A stretch of DNA of 22,934 bases from JBDRMV01 sp043811795. GTDB taxonomy: Bacteria > CG03. The stretch is from the NCBI GenBank assembly GCA_043811795.1, contig JBDRMV010000049.1, positions 1-22,934 on the forward strand, read 5' to 3'. A model generated the notes under the pieces. It did no database searches and was not told the origin of the DNA. It saw only the letters and a program-made list of their open reading frames with translations. Positions 1 through 6,145 of this stretch are shown here, in pieces. Numbering within the stretch: the first letter of the stretch is position 1; each line of letters begins with the position of its first letter. The position numbers and the translations under genes were made by a program.

Positions 1-2
1 CG

Positions 3-164
3 GACGTTCTGGTCGCTGTGGACGGGAAATACGGGACTTTATCGGAAATAGGCATGGCTCTTTCCATAGGAAAAAAAGTTATTTCGCTGAAAACGTCGTG
101 GAATATACCCGGCATCATAAAAGTGCAGACGGCGGAGGAAGCCGTCGGGGAGATAGAGGGATGA
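3..164 (+). CDS. C-terminal fragment of a LOG/TIGR00725-like Rossmann-fold protein (5' end outside window)
   Basis: Only the last 53 codons are present, read in frame from base 3 to a TGA at 162-164. They encode a segment with GKYGTLSEIGMAL followed by GKKVISL and a tryptophan-containing strand. This matches the C-terminal half of the small nucleotide-binding Rossmann family related to LOG/'lysine decarboxylase-like' proteins (TIGR00725), where a GGxGTLxE loop binds phosphate. The usual second glycine of that loop is a lysine-tyrosine pair here. The stop overlaps the start of dtd (ATGA, 161-164), so the two are probably translationally coupled. The family assignment rests on this short motif region only, and the substrate cannot be inferred. 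Confidence 0.6.
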   Translation, partial: DVLVAVDGKYGTLSEIGMALSIGKKVISLKTSWNIPGIIKVQTAEEAVGEIEG

Positions 165-604
165 AGGCGGTTCTTCAGAGAGTCAGTTCCGGTTCGGTAA
201 AAAATACCGCAACGGACGAGGTCAGGGCAATAGGGAAAGGTCTTGCGGTTCTGCTCGGTTTCTCAAAAACGGACACGGAAGACAAAATAGAATATATGGT
301 TGAAAAGATTTTGAACTTGAGGGTTTTCCCCGGCGGGGAAAATAACTCGGATTTTTCCCTGTCAGTCCGCGACAAAAATTACGAGGTGCTTCTCGTCCCT
401 CAGTTTACGCTCTACGGTCTCACAAAGAAGGGCCGCCGCCCCGACTTTGCGGAAGCGGCGGACTCGGATTCCGCATCTTCTTTATTCGAGAAATTCAGTG
501 AAGTAATTTCAAAGCGTATAAAAATGCAGCAGGGCTGGTTCGGCGCCGCCCAGGAAGTTAACATAGTAAACGAAGGTCCGGTGACGCTAATTGTTGAAAA
601 GTAA
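161..604 (+). CDS. dtd: D-aminoacyl-tRNA deacylase
   Basis: This 147-residue protein has the normal length and full architecture of bacterial DTD, which hydrolyses D-amino acids (and glycine) from mischarged tRNA in the cytoplasm. Visible family features are the N-terminal MKAVLQRVSSGSV strand, KILNLRVF (49-56), the PQFTLYG stretch (80-86, normally SQxTL), KGRRPDF (90-96) and the Gly-cisPro motif NEGPVT (137-142, G139-P140), which acts across the dimer. The start at ATG 161 is chosen over the upstream in-frame ATG at 98 because the extra 21 residues overlap the preceding gene and do not resemble DTD. It overlaps the upstream stop by four bases and the downstream gene by 14. Odd points are Pro for Ser in the SQxTL motif and GAAQEV where GADMQV is usual. 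Confidence 0.93.
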   Translation: MKAVLQRVSSGSVKNTATDEVRAIGKGLAVLLGFSKTDTEDKIEYMVEKILNLRVFPGGENNSDFSLSVRDKNYEVLLVPQFTLYGLTKKGRRPDFAEAADSDSASSLFEKFSEVISKRIKMQQGWFGAAQEVNIVNEGPVTLIVEK

Positions 605-2114
605 CCGGCGTTTCTTTCAGCGGCTCTTCGCGGCAATAAAAAAATGGTTATTTCTGGTTCCTTTTATTGTTTTTCTCTGTCTGTACGGGCTGATTTTTTC
701 GAGCAGGGCAAGAATTTATTCGGACAGGAGTTACTATCTCCGCTACCATATTGCGGAGTTTGAAATAAAGGAAAAACTTTCCGGCGAATATAAACTCGTT
801 GTTTTCAGGAAGGATAAACCGGTAAAGGGCATCGGCGACCGCATCGTGTATGATTTTTTGTCCGGCGGGGATAAATCGTCCGCAAAATTTCCCATTCCGT
901 GGAACGCGGAAAAGGGTTTTTATGAGGCGCGGGTTTTTCATCCCGACGGGAAAGAAAGAAGAAGATTTTTGCCGTTGACTTTTGCGGTTACCGGAAGAGA
1001 GCCCAGCCCCGTGACCTTTCCGTTAAATGCGGTTACATGGGAGAACACGAAACCGCTGGATAAGGTAAAGATACCGGTTCCAACGGGCGAGGTGAAATCG
1101 TGGAAGGGAATTTTTGACTGGATTGAATTTACGGGCGCGAACACTTTGCTTTACCTCGCGGGGCAGACCGCTTTTTACGAGAAGTCGCTGCCGCCTGATT
1201 TTCCATGGATAAAAAATAATATGGCGTTTCTGGATAAAATGTGTGATGAGGCGAGAGCCCGAAAAGTCCGCATCGGGGCGTGGATTGCATCGTATATTAT
1301 CATAGGGGCGAGGGATGCCGGGCTGGGATACAGATACGGGATTGATTACAGCATCCGGGACGATGCGCTGAAAACAAGGCGCGGTATTTCAATAGGGGAT
1401 GAGAAACGCCTCAGGGACATAATAAAAGCCGCCCGCCGCATAGACGTTTCCGACGTGGATTTTATAGGGCTGGATTACATAAGACCGGTTCAGGGCGGGC
1501 TGGAACTTGTCGATGATTTTCTGTCGGAAATGCAGATTAAATTTCCGGAGAACCTCGGGACTAAGGAAGACAGGATGCTCTATCTCGGCAGGGAAATTTA
1601 CAGGGACAAAAATTATAAACTGATGGATTTGTGGAACTGGTGGCGCGCGCACAAAACGTCGGAAATTATTGAGAGGGTCAGGGAGGAAGTGAAGAGCGAC
1701 AAACCCCTGTGGATTTTTCTCCTTTCCTGGCAGATGGGCCACCAGCACGGTCAGGACCCCGTGATGTTTCAGGATGCGGGGGCGGATTTCCAGACGGTGA
1801 TGCTTTACGAATGCGACACGAGGCAGTTCGAACGTCTTATCGGGCAGTGGCGGGAATATAATGCGCGCGGCGTCAATTTTGTCGTCGGGAATCAGGTGGA
1901 TTTTCCCGTCCATCAGTTCACGGAAGACCCCCCCGCTCCGCAGGAGTTCGGACGGAGAATCAGGGAAGCGAAAAAAGTAATGAAAGCCAAAGGCGTTTTC
2001 GTAAACGACCTTTCAAGAGCGTTGTGGGGCAGGAAAGGGCCTTATTCAACAGTCGAATGGCTCACCCCCGTAAAAGAAGAATTCATAAAACAACCCGCGC
2101 CCGATAACCCCTAA
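591..2114 (+). CDS. Membrane-anchored TIM-barrel glycoside hydrolase-like protein, function unknown
   Basis: This 507-residue protein has a basic N-terminus (KSNRRFFQRLFAAIKK) followed by one hydrophobic helix at about 19-37, so it is probably anchored in the inner membrane with a periplasmic body. Residues about 50-135 look like a beta-rich domain. From about 165 onward, a pattern of alternating strands and helices suggests a (beta/alpha)8 barrel: IFDWIEFTGANTLLY, VRIGAWIASYII, VDFIGLDYIRP, LWIFLLSW and FQTVMLYECD. That pattern is typical of glycosidase-like barrels, and acidic residues at strand ends (GLDY, LYECD) could be catalytic. I could not place it in a numbered GH family. The start is TTG 591 (or TTG 594), overlapping dtd by 14 bases, with only a weak ribosome binding site; no in-frame ATG precedes the membrane helix, so the exact start is uncertain. 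Confidence 0.7.
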   Translation: MLKSNRRFFQRLFAAIKKWLFLVPFIVFLCLYGLIFSSRARIYSDRSYYLRYHIAEFEIKEKLSGEYKLVVFRKDKPVKGIGDRIVYDFLSGGDKSSAKFPIPWNAEKGFYEARVFHPDGKERRRFLPLTFAVTGREPSPVTFPLNAVTWENTKPLDKVKIPVPTGEVKSWKGIFDWIEFTGANTLLYLAGQTAFYEKSLPPDFPWIKNNMAFLDKMCDEARARKVRIGAWIASYIIIGARDAGLGYRYGIDYSIRDDALKTRRGISIGDEKRLRDIIKAARRIDVSDVDFIGLDYIRPVQGGLELVDDFLSEMQIKFPENLGTKEDRMLYLGREIYRDKNYKLMDLWNWWRAHKTSEIIERVREEVKSDKPLWIFLLSWQMGHQHGQDPVMFQDAGADFQTVMLYECDTRQFERLIGQWREYNARGVNFVVGNQVDFPVHQFTEDPPAPQEFGRRIREAKKVMKAKGVFVNDLSRALWGRKGPYSTVEWLTPVKEEFIKQPAPDNP

Positions 2115-2169
2115 TGCAGCTTTCTGCATCCGCTTGCCAAAAACCGTTCGCTATATCTTCCAATGCCCC

Positions 2170-2198
2170 TTGCCAAATCACAATTATCGGAGTATAAT
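2170..2198 (+). promoter_or_regulatory. Sigma70-type promoter for the secreted-protein gene
   Basis: TTGCCA (2170-2175) and a perfect TATAAT (2193-2198) are separated by exactly 17 bases. Transcription would start near 2205, about 33 bases before the ATG at 2238. A 9-bp direct repeat, CTTGCCAAA, occurs at 2133-2141 and again at 2169-2177. The second copy overlaps the -35 box, which would suit a repressor or activator site. Confidence 0.75.
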
Positions 2199-2237
2199 TA
2201 AAACAGCAAAATGATAGTGAAATTATGGAGGTTAAGT

Positions 2238-2834
2238 ATGTTTAAGAAAATTGTTTTTTCGGTCGCTGTTCTTTTTATTTATTTTTCCTTAAACTTAGTT
2301 TCCCAATCCATTGCCAGAGAAGGAAACCATTACGGGGAGAGGCAGATGCTCGACGTTGATATTCAATTTTCCGGCTCCGCCGGCACGACGATTACCAATG
2401 CCGCGGGTATTTTTTACCATTACTATGGGCGTGTTTTGAAAGAAAACAAAATTTATCCTCCCGAGTATTGGGGAGAATATCCTCTGTATTTCTTCGGCAC
2501 GAGGGTGCCGATAACTGTGACTGTGAGAAATTCGGGTCCAAGGGCAAAAGCCAAAATCAGGGTCAGGACGGAATGCAACTGTCTTCTCACCGACGGTTCT
2601 AACGGAGTTGCTCTGATGTCCCCGCTGGTCATAGATGCGGAAGTCGGAAAAGGGGAAACAAAGACGATTGACTCTTCCTTTGTCTGCGGATATGTAGCGG
2701 GCGCCGAATCCGGTCTTGACCGTTTTACGGTTAAGGTCATGCATATGAACAGTGGCGGCGGCCCGGGAAATGAGGAACCCGCTTTGATAATGAGCAAGGA
2801 AGGCGTTTTCTGTCCGCCCGACTCCGCCGACTAA
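2238..2834 (+). CDS. Secreted protein with CARDB-like beta-sandwich region, unknown function
   Basis: The 198-residue protein begins with a clear Sec signal peptide: basic FKK, a hydrophobic core to about residue 18, and a likely cleavage after SQSIA. ATG 2238 is chosen because GGAGG at 2227-2231 lies six bases upstream; the earlier in-frame ATG at 2211 has no comparable site and would spoil the signal peptide. After a linker, residues about 85-180 alternate hydrophobic strands around PITVTVRNSGPRAKAKIRV, resembling the CARDB/Ig-like adhesion folds in which 'VTVxNxG' is typical. Four cysteines (a CNC pair, then VCGY and FCPP) could form disulfides in the periplasm or outside the cell. It has its own promoter. 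The domain resemblance is by eye and no specific function is proposed. Confidence 0.75.
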   Translation: MFKKIVFSVAVLFIYFSLNLVSQSIAREGNHYGERQMLDVDIQFSGSAGTTITNAAGIFYHYYGRVLKENKIYPPEYWGEYPLYFFGTRVPITVTVRNSGPRAKAKIRVRTECNCLLTDGSNGVALMSPLVIDAEVGKGETKTIDSSFVCGYVAGAESGLDRFTVKVMHMNSGGGPGNEEPALIMSKEGVFCPPDSAD

Positions 2835-2841
2835 TAAACAC

Positions 2842-2876
2842 AAACCGCAAACCGTAACCCGCTCCCCGTATCCCGT
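2842..2876. repeat. Degenerate heptamer array A (five units)
   Basis: Five consecutive 7-bp units run without slippage, starting eight bases after a stop codon: AAACCGC, AAACCGT, AACCCGC, TCCCCGT and ATCCCGT. The shared core is CCG(T/C) at a strict period of seven. The reverse complement of the core, (A/G)CGG, recurs as a period-7 array at 3754-3781. The tract does not code for protein. Confidence 0.7.
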
Positions 2877-2936
2877 AAATACTTCTGTATTTCAGATAAC
2901 TTGTAAGAGGATTATTAAAATGATACAAATAAAATT

Positions 2937-3224
2937 ATGACGACAGTAATCGTAGGGGCGTGCGCGGGGATTCTGTGCACGGTATCGTTCCTTCCGCAGG
3001 TTATAAAGATTTACCGGACTAAAAGCGTAAAAGATATTTCACTGCTTACGTTCTGTGTTTTCACGGCGGGGGTGTTCCTCTGGTTTATTTACGGGCTGCT
3101 GATTAAGGATATGCCCGTCATTATTACGAATACGCTGATTTTCATTCTGGCTCTCGCGATTGTAGGGATGAAAATCAAGTACAGCAAAACAGTGAACAGG
3201 GAAAAAGAGGAAGTGGTAAGATAA
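2937..3224 (+). CDS. SemiSWEET/MtN3-family sugar transporter
   Basis: The 95-residue protein has three predicted transmembrane helices at about 3-23, 37-59 and 64-86. This is the half-transporter topology of bacterial SemiSWEETs, which dimerise to carry sugars down a gradient through the inner membrane. The diagnostic PQ motif is present in helix 1 (SFLPQVIK, P20-Q21), followed by the conserved short linker TKSVKDISL. Length and topology match the family. No good ribosome binding site precedes ATG 2937. A weak -35/-10 pair (TTGTAA at 2901 and TACAAA at 2924, 17-bp spacer) would place the transcript start about two bases before the ATG, hinting at a leaderless message. The flavin reductase gene starts one base after the stop, so the two are probably co-transcribed. 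The transported sugar is unknown. Confidence 0.88.
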   Translation: MTTVIVGACAGILCTVSFLPQVIKIYRTKSVKDISLLTFCVFTAGVFLWFIYGLLIKDMPVIITNTLIFILALAIVGMKIKYSKTVNREKEEVVR

Positions 3225-3225
3225 A

Positions 3226-3741
3226 ATGAAGATTGATGTTGAATATTTGGAGTTTATGTGGCCGATGAGGCATTTTCTTGTTACGTGCGGGGTCATCGAA
3301 GGGAAATCAAATATAATAGCGGTTAGTTTTTGTATCCCTGTGTCAAAAGAGCCGCCGCTTATAGCCTGCGCCGTGGGAAAAGACGCTTATTCACGGCAAT
3401 TAATAGAAAACACCGGAGAGTTTGTTGTAAATGTCCCTCCGGAGGAATTAAAGCAGAAAATATATTACTGCGGTTTTAATTCTGGCAGTAAAGTGGATAA
3501 ATTCAAAGAAACGGGATTAACTCCACGTCCGGCGCGCAGAGTAAAAGCTCCTGTCCTCGTTGAGTGCGCGGCTCATATGGAGTGCAGAGTTAAAAATAAA
3601 ATAGAAACGGGGGATAAAATTCTGTTCATAGGCGAAGTAATAGAGGCGTACGCGGATGAAGATGCCGTGAAGGGGAAGGTTAAATACGCAAAAGGCGGAT
3701 TCCCGCGCAGGATATACGCTTCAAGGTTTAAAAAAGCATAA
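3226..3741 (+). CDS. Flavin reductase-like (flavoredoxin-type) FMN-binding protein
   Basis: The 171-residue protein matches the flavin_reductase domain (split beta-barrel, FMN-binding). It has an N-terminal LVTCGVIEGKSNIIAVSF strand pair, PPLIACAVGKDAYS (about 45-60), a region around GEFVVNVP and FNSGSKVDKF, and a C-terminal EAYADEDAVKG. Family members bind FMN as a dimer and pass electrons to a partner; in anaerobes they are often called flavoredoxins. The start at ATG 3226 lies one base after the preceding stop, which implies coupling. Heptamer array B begins 12 bases after its stop. Physiological partner and substrate cannot be read from the sequence. Confidence 0.85.
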   Translation: MKIDVEYLEFMWPMRHFLVTCGVIEGKSNIIAVSFCIPVSKEPPLIACAVGKDAYSRQLIENTGEFVVNVPPEELKQKIYYCGFNSGSKVDKFKETGLTPRPARRVKAPVLVECAAHMECRVKNKIETGDKILFIGEVIEAYADEDAVKGKVKYAKGGFPRRIYASRFKKA

Positions 3742-3753
3742 GAAACGAGAAGC

Positions 3754-3781
3754 GCGGGGAACGGATTGCAGGGTACGGGTA
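3754..3781. repeat. Degenerate heptamer array B (four units)
   Basis: Four contiguous 7-bp units follow the flavin reductase stop: GCGGGGA, ACGGATT, GCAGGGT and ACGGGTA. The core (A/G)CGG is the reverse complement of the CCG(T/C) core of array A, so this is a related element in the opposite orientation. An imperfect further unit (ACGAGAA) lies just before it. Confidence 0.6.
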
Positions 3782-3792
3782 ATTCGCTTTTA

Positions 3793-3821
3793 TTGACATT
3801 TTATTATTTTTTTTGAACAAT
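3793..3821 (+). promoter_or_regulatory. Candidate promoter of the pyrimidine-catabolic cluster
   Basis: A perfect TTGACA (3793-3798) is followed after 17 bases by AACAAT (3816-3821), which matches four of six -10 positions, inside a very AT-rich stretch. A TATATA at 3822-3827 is better as a -10 but is 23 bases from the -35 box. Transcription would start near 3828 and could run through the short ORF and ackA into the genes to 14339. No obvious operator was found. Confidence 0.45.
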
Positions 3822-3855
3822 TATATAAAAAGGCGAAAATCGAAATTTAAATGAA

Positions 3856-3948
3856 ATGGACAGAATAACCCGAGCCGCGATGGCGGGGCCTGCGCTTGAA
3901 GAGATTCTAAACGCAGAGAAAGTAGAGATGGGCGAGATTACAAGATGA
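3856..3948 (+). CDS. Short 30-codon ORF overlapping the ackA start, possible leader peptide
   Basis: An ATG at 3856 opens a 30-residue reading frame (starting MDRITRAAMAGPALEEI) that ends with TGA at 3946-3948. It overlaps the acetate kinase ATG in an ATGA arrangement. Such overlap usually signals translational coupling, and ackA itself has only a weak ribosome binding site, which fits. The peptide resembles no family I recognise. It may be a coupling leader ORF, the degraded 3' end of a lost upstream gene, or chance. No upstream Shine-Dalgarno sequence is obvious. Confidence 0.35.
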   Translation: MDRITRAAMAGPALEEILNAEKVEMGEITR

Positions 3949-5177
3949 AAATTTTAACAATGAATTTCGGCAGTTCATCCGTTAAATATCAATTGTTTGA
4001 AATCACCGATGAAGAAAAAAAACTGCTGGCAAAAGGGTTAATAGAGCATACCGGCAGCGGCACATATATTGCAACATATCACCCCATAGGTGGAGAGAAA
4101 ATAAGGGAAGTGATGCAGATTCCTGATACGGCGGCATACCTCAAAATTACCTTAGAAACGCTTACACATGAAAAATACGGGGTAATAAATTCCAAAGAGG
4201 AAATAGAAGCGGTCGGGCATAGGATTGCTCACGGCGGTGAACATTTTAAAGAATCTGTTGTAATTACGGAAGAAGTAAAAGAAAAAATTAAAGAATATGC
4301 GTCGCTTGTCCCGTTACATCAGATATATGAGCTTCAAGGTATGGAACTTGCGGAGGAACTTTTTCCTCATGCTATCCATACAGCGATTTTTGATACTTCC
4401 TTTCATTCGCATATGCCGCCGTATGCGTATATTTACCCCATACCGTATCATTTTTACAAAAGATACGGCATAAGACGGTACGGATTCCACGGCACATCGC
4501 ATTATTATGTTTCCCTCAGGGCATCCGAGTTATTAAAACGACCCTATGATAAACTTAAAATCATTACCTGCCATTTAGGGAACGGCGTAAGCATGGCTGC
4601 AATAAAAAACGGCGTTTCAATAGACACTTCAATGGGTTTTACCTCACTGGAAGGTCTTGTTATGGGGACGCGCTGCGGCGACATTGACCCTGGAATAATT
4701 CCGCAAATCATTGCAAGAGAAGGCATCTCCGCGGAGGAATGTTATACTCTGCTTAACAGATACAGCGGCCTGGTAGGTATTTCCGGCATCAGTAACGATA
4801 TGCGCGATATCGTCGCGGAAATGGAAAAAGGTAATGAAATGGCAAAATTAGCATTTGATATTTATACATATAAAATTCGTAAATACATAGCGGCATACGC
4901 GGGAGCAATGGGTGGAGTGGATGTAATAATATTTACTGCCGGCATCGGTGAAAATTCCCCTATTGTAAGAAAAACTTGTTGCGAAGGATTATCCTTTATG
5001 GGCGTAATGCTTGACTCTGTAAAAAATGAAAACGTCGTCAATAAAGAAGGAATTATAAGCGATGAGCATTCCCCTGTAAAAGTTTTTTGTATTCCGACAA
5101 ACGAAGAATTAGTCATGGCAGTCGATACTTACAGGTTGACAAAGCAAAATAGGGCGCATAAGAAAAAAAATAGTTAG
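3945..5177 (+). CDS. ackA: Acetate kinase (possibly acetate/propionate kinase)
   Basis: This 410-residue protein spans the whole acetate kinase fold (ASKHA family), which transfers phosphate between acyl phosphate and ADP in the cytoplasm to make ATP. Catalytic positions known from the Methanosarcina thermophila enzyme are all kept: N7, S10 and S12 in NFGSSSVK, R93, H125, D150 (FDTSF), H182 (FHGTSH), R243 (MGTRCGD) and the C-terminal TNEEL glutamates (387/388). Two hydrophobic acetate-pocket residues differ: Ala95 where the archaeal enzyme has Val93, and Ser234 where it has Pro232. The usual HNP after the catalytic His is HQI. A smaller pocket side chain is known to favour propionate, so a role on propionyl phosphate from thymine is plausible. 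It is first in the pyrimidine-catabolic cluster, 17 bases before the next gene. No phosphotransacetylase is nearby. Confidence 0.9.
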   Translation: MKILTMNFGSSSVKYQLFEITDEEKKLLAKGLIEHTGSGTYIATYHPIGGEKIREVMQIPDTAAYLKITLETLTHEKYGVINSKEEIEAVGHRIAHGGEHFKESVVITEEVKEKIKEYASLVPLHQIYELQGMELAEELFPHAIHTAIFDTSFHSHMPPYAYIYPIPYHFYKRYGIRRYGFHGTSHYYVSLRASELLKRPYDKLKIITCHLGNGVSMAAIKNGVSIDTSMGFTSLEGLVMGTRCGDIDPGIIPQIIAREGISAEECYTLLNRYSGLVGISGISNDMRDIVAEMEKGNEMAKLAFDIYTYKIRKYIAAYAGAMGGVDVIIFTAGIGENSPIVRKTCCEGLSFMGVMLDSVKNENVVNKEGIISDEHSPVKVFCIPTNEELVMAVDTYRLTKQNRAHKKKNS

Positions 5178-5194
5178 GGGACAAGGAGGGAAAA

Positions 5195-6103
5195 ATGTCA
5201 GGAATCGTCAGAGGCGGTCTCATCCAGGCGGCCAATGTAATAGCTCCTACTGCTGATACTTCAAAAATGTCAAAACAGGAGATAAAGCGGGAACTGGAAA
5301 AAATCAAGCAGGCAATGCTCGAGAAACACAAAAAACTGACCGAAGAAGCAGCGAAAAAAGGCGTACAGGTTCTCTGTTACCAGGAAATTTTCAATTTACC
5401 GTATTTTCCCGCGGAACACCACCAGAGGTGGTATGATGTAGCCGAACCTATACCCGGCCCGACGACTGAAGAAGTATCCAAATGGGCGAAAAAACATTCT
5501 ATGGTTATCATTGCTCCTGTCTATGAGTATGTTATGGACGGCGTATATTATAATTCAGCCGCAGTAATAGATGCGGACGGTAAATTGCTCGGCGCCACCA
5601 GAAAGATGCATATTCCCTATGTCCATCCGGGTTTCTATGAAAAGTATTATTTTAAGCCCGGCAATACCGACTATCCCGTATTTCAGACCGCTTATGCAAA
5701 GGTTGCTCCATATATTTGTTATGACAGGCATTTTCCCGACGGGGCAAGACTCCTGGGGCTGCACGGAGCAGAAATTATGTTCAATCCTTCCGCCACCACC
5801 GAGGGTGTATCAAAATACCTGTGGGAACTGGAACAGCCTGCCCATGCAGTGGCTAACGGATATTTTGTGGGAGCGATTAACAGGGTCGGGACCGAAGAGC
5901 CATGGAACACGGGGAAATTTTACGGTTTGTCCTATTTTTGCAGTCCCAAAGGTAAAATTATCGCACAGGGTTCAGGAGACAAGGACGAAGTGGTGGTAGC
6001 CGATTTAAATTTAGAAGAAATTTATGAGACAAGAAACGCATGGCAGTTTTACAGAGACAGAAGGCCGGAAACATACGGTGACCTCGCAAAATTGCTCCCG
6101 TAA
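5195..6103 (+). CDS. Beta-ureidopropionase-type nitrilase-superfamily amidohydrolase
   Basis: This 302-residue protein carries the nitrilase-superfamily catalytic triad: Glu64 in CYQEIFNLPYF, Lys137 in TRKMHIP and Cys175 in PYICYDRHFP. The extended N-terminus and the sequences HQRWYDVAEPIPGP and PSATTEGVSKYLWELEQPAHA resemble beta-ureidopropionases, which hydrolyse N-carbamoyl-beta-alanine to beta-alanine, CO2 and ammonia. That is step three of reductive pyrimidine breakdown. The start at ATG 5195 follows a strong AAGGAGG site. Placement between acetate kinase and the nucleobase permease, with dihydropyrimidinase two genes on, supports this assignment over D-carbamoylase or other amidase activities, which the fold alone cannot exclude. 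It is expected to be cytoplasmic and oligomeric. Confidence 0.88.
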   Translation: MSGIVRGGLIQAANVIAPTADTSKMSKQEIKRELEKIKQAMLEKHKKLTEEAAKKGVQVLCYQEIFNLPYFPAEHHQRWYDVAEPIPGPTTEEVSKWAKKHSMVIIAPVYEYVMDGVYYNSAAVIDADGKLLGATRKMHIPYVHPGFYEKYYFKPGNTDYPVFQTAYAKVAPYICYDRHFPDGARLLGLHGAEIMFNPSATTEGVSKYLWELEQPAHAVANGYFVGAINRVGTEEPWNTGKFYGLSYFCSPKGKIIAQGSGDKDEVVVADLNLEEIYETRNAWQFYRDRRPETYGDLAKLLP

Positions 6104-6145
6104 AAATTTGAGGGGGAGAATATAGCTGGCGAAGAAAAAAGAAAA

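Noticed and set aside
98..160. Upstream in-frame ATG for dtd
   Set aside because: The added residues overlap the preceding gene in another frame and are not DTD-like; the family N-terminus begins at 161.
2114..2129. Terminator hairpin ATGCAG-CTTT-CTGCAT after the TIM-barrel gene
   Set aside because: The stem is six base pairs, overlaps the stop codon and has no T tract.
5571..5999. 142-codon plus-strand frame within the ureidopropionase gene
   Set aside because: It is a shifted-frame shadow of a gene whose catalytic triad is clear; it has no start signal or domain.
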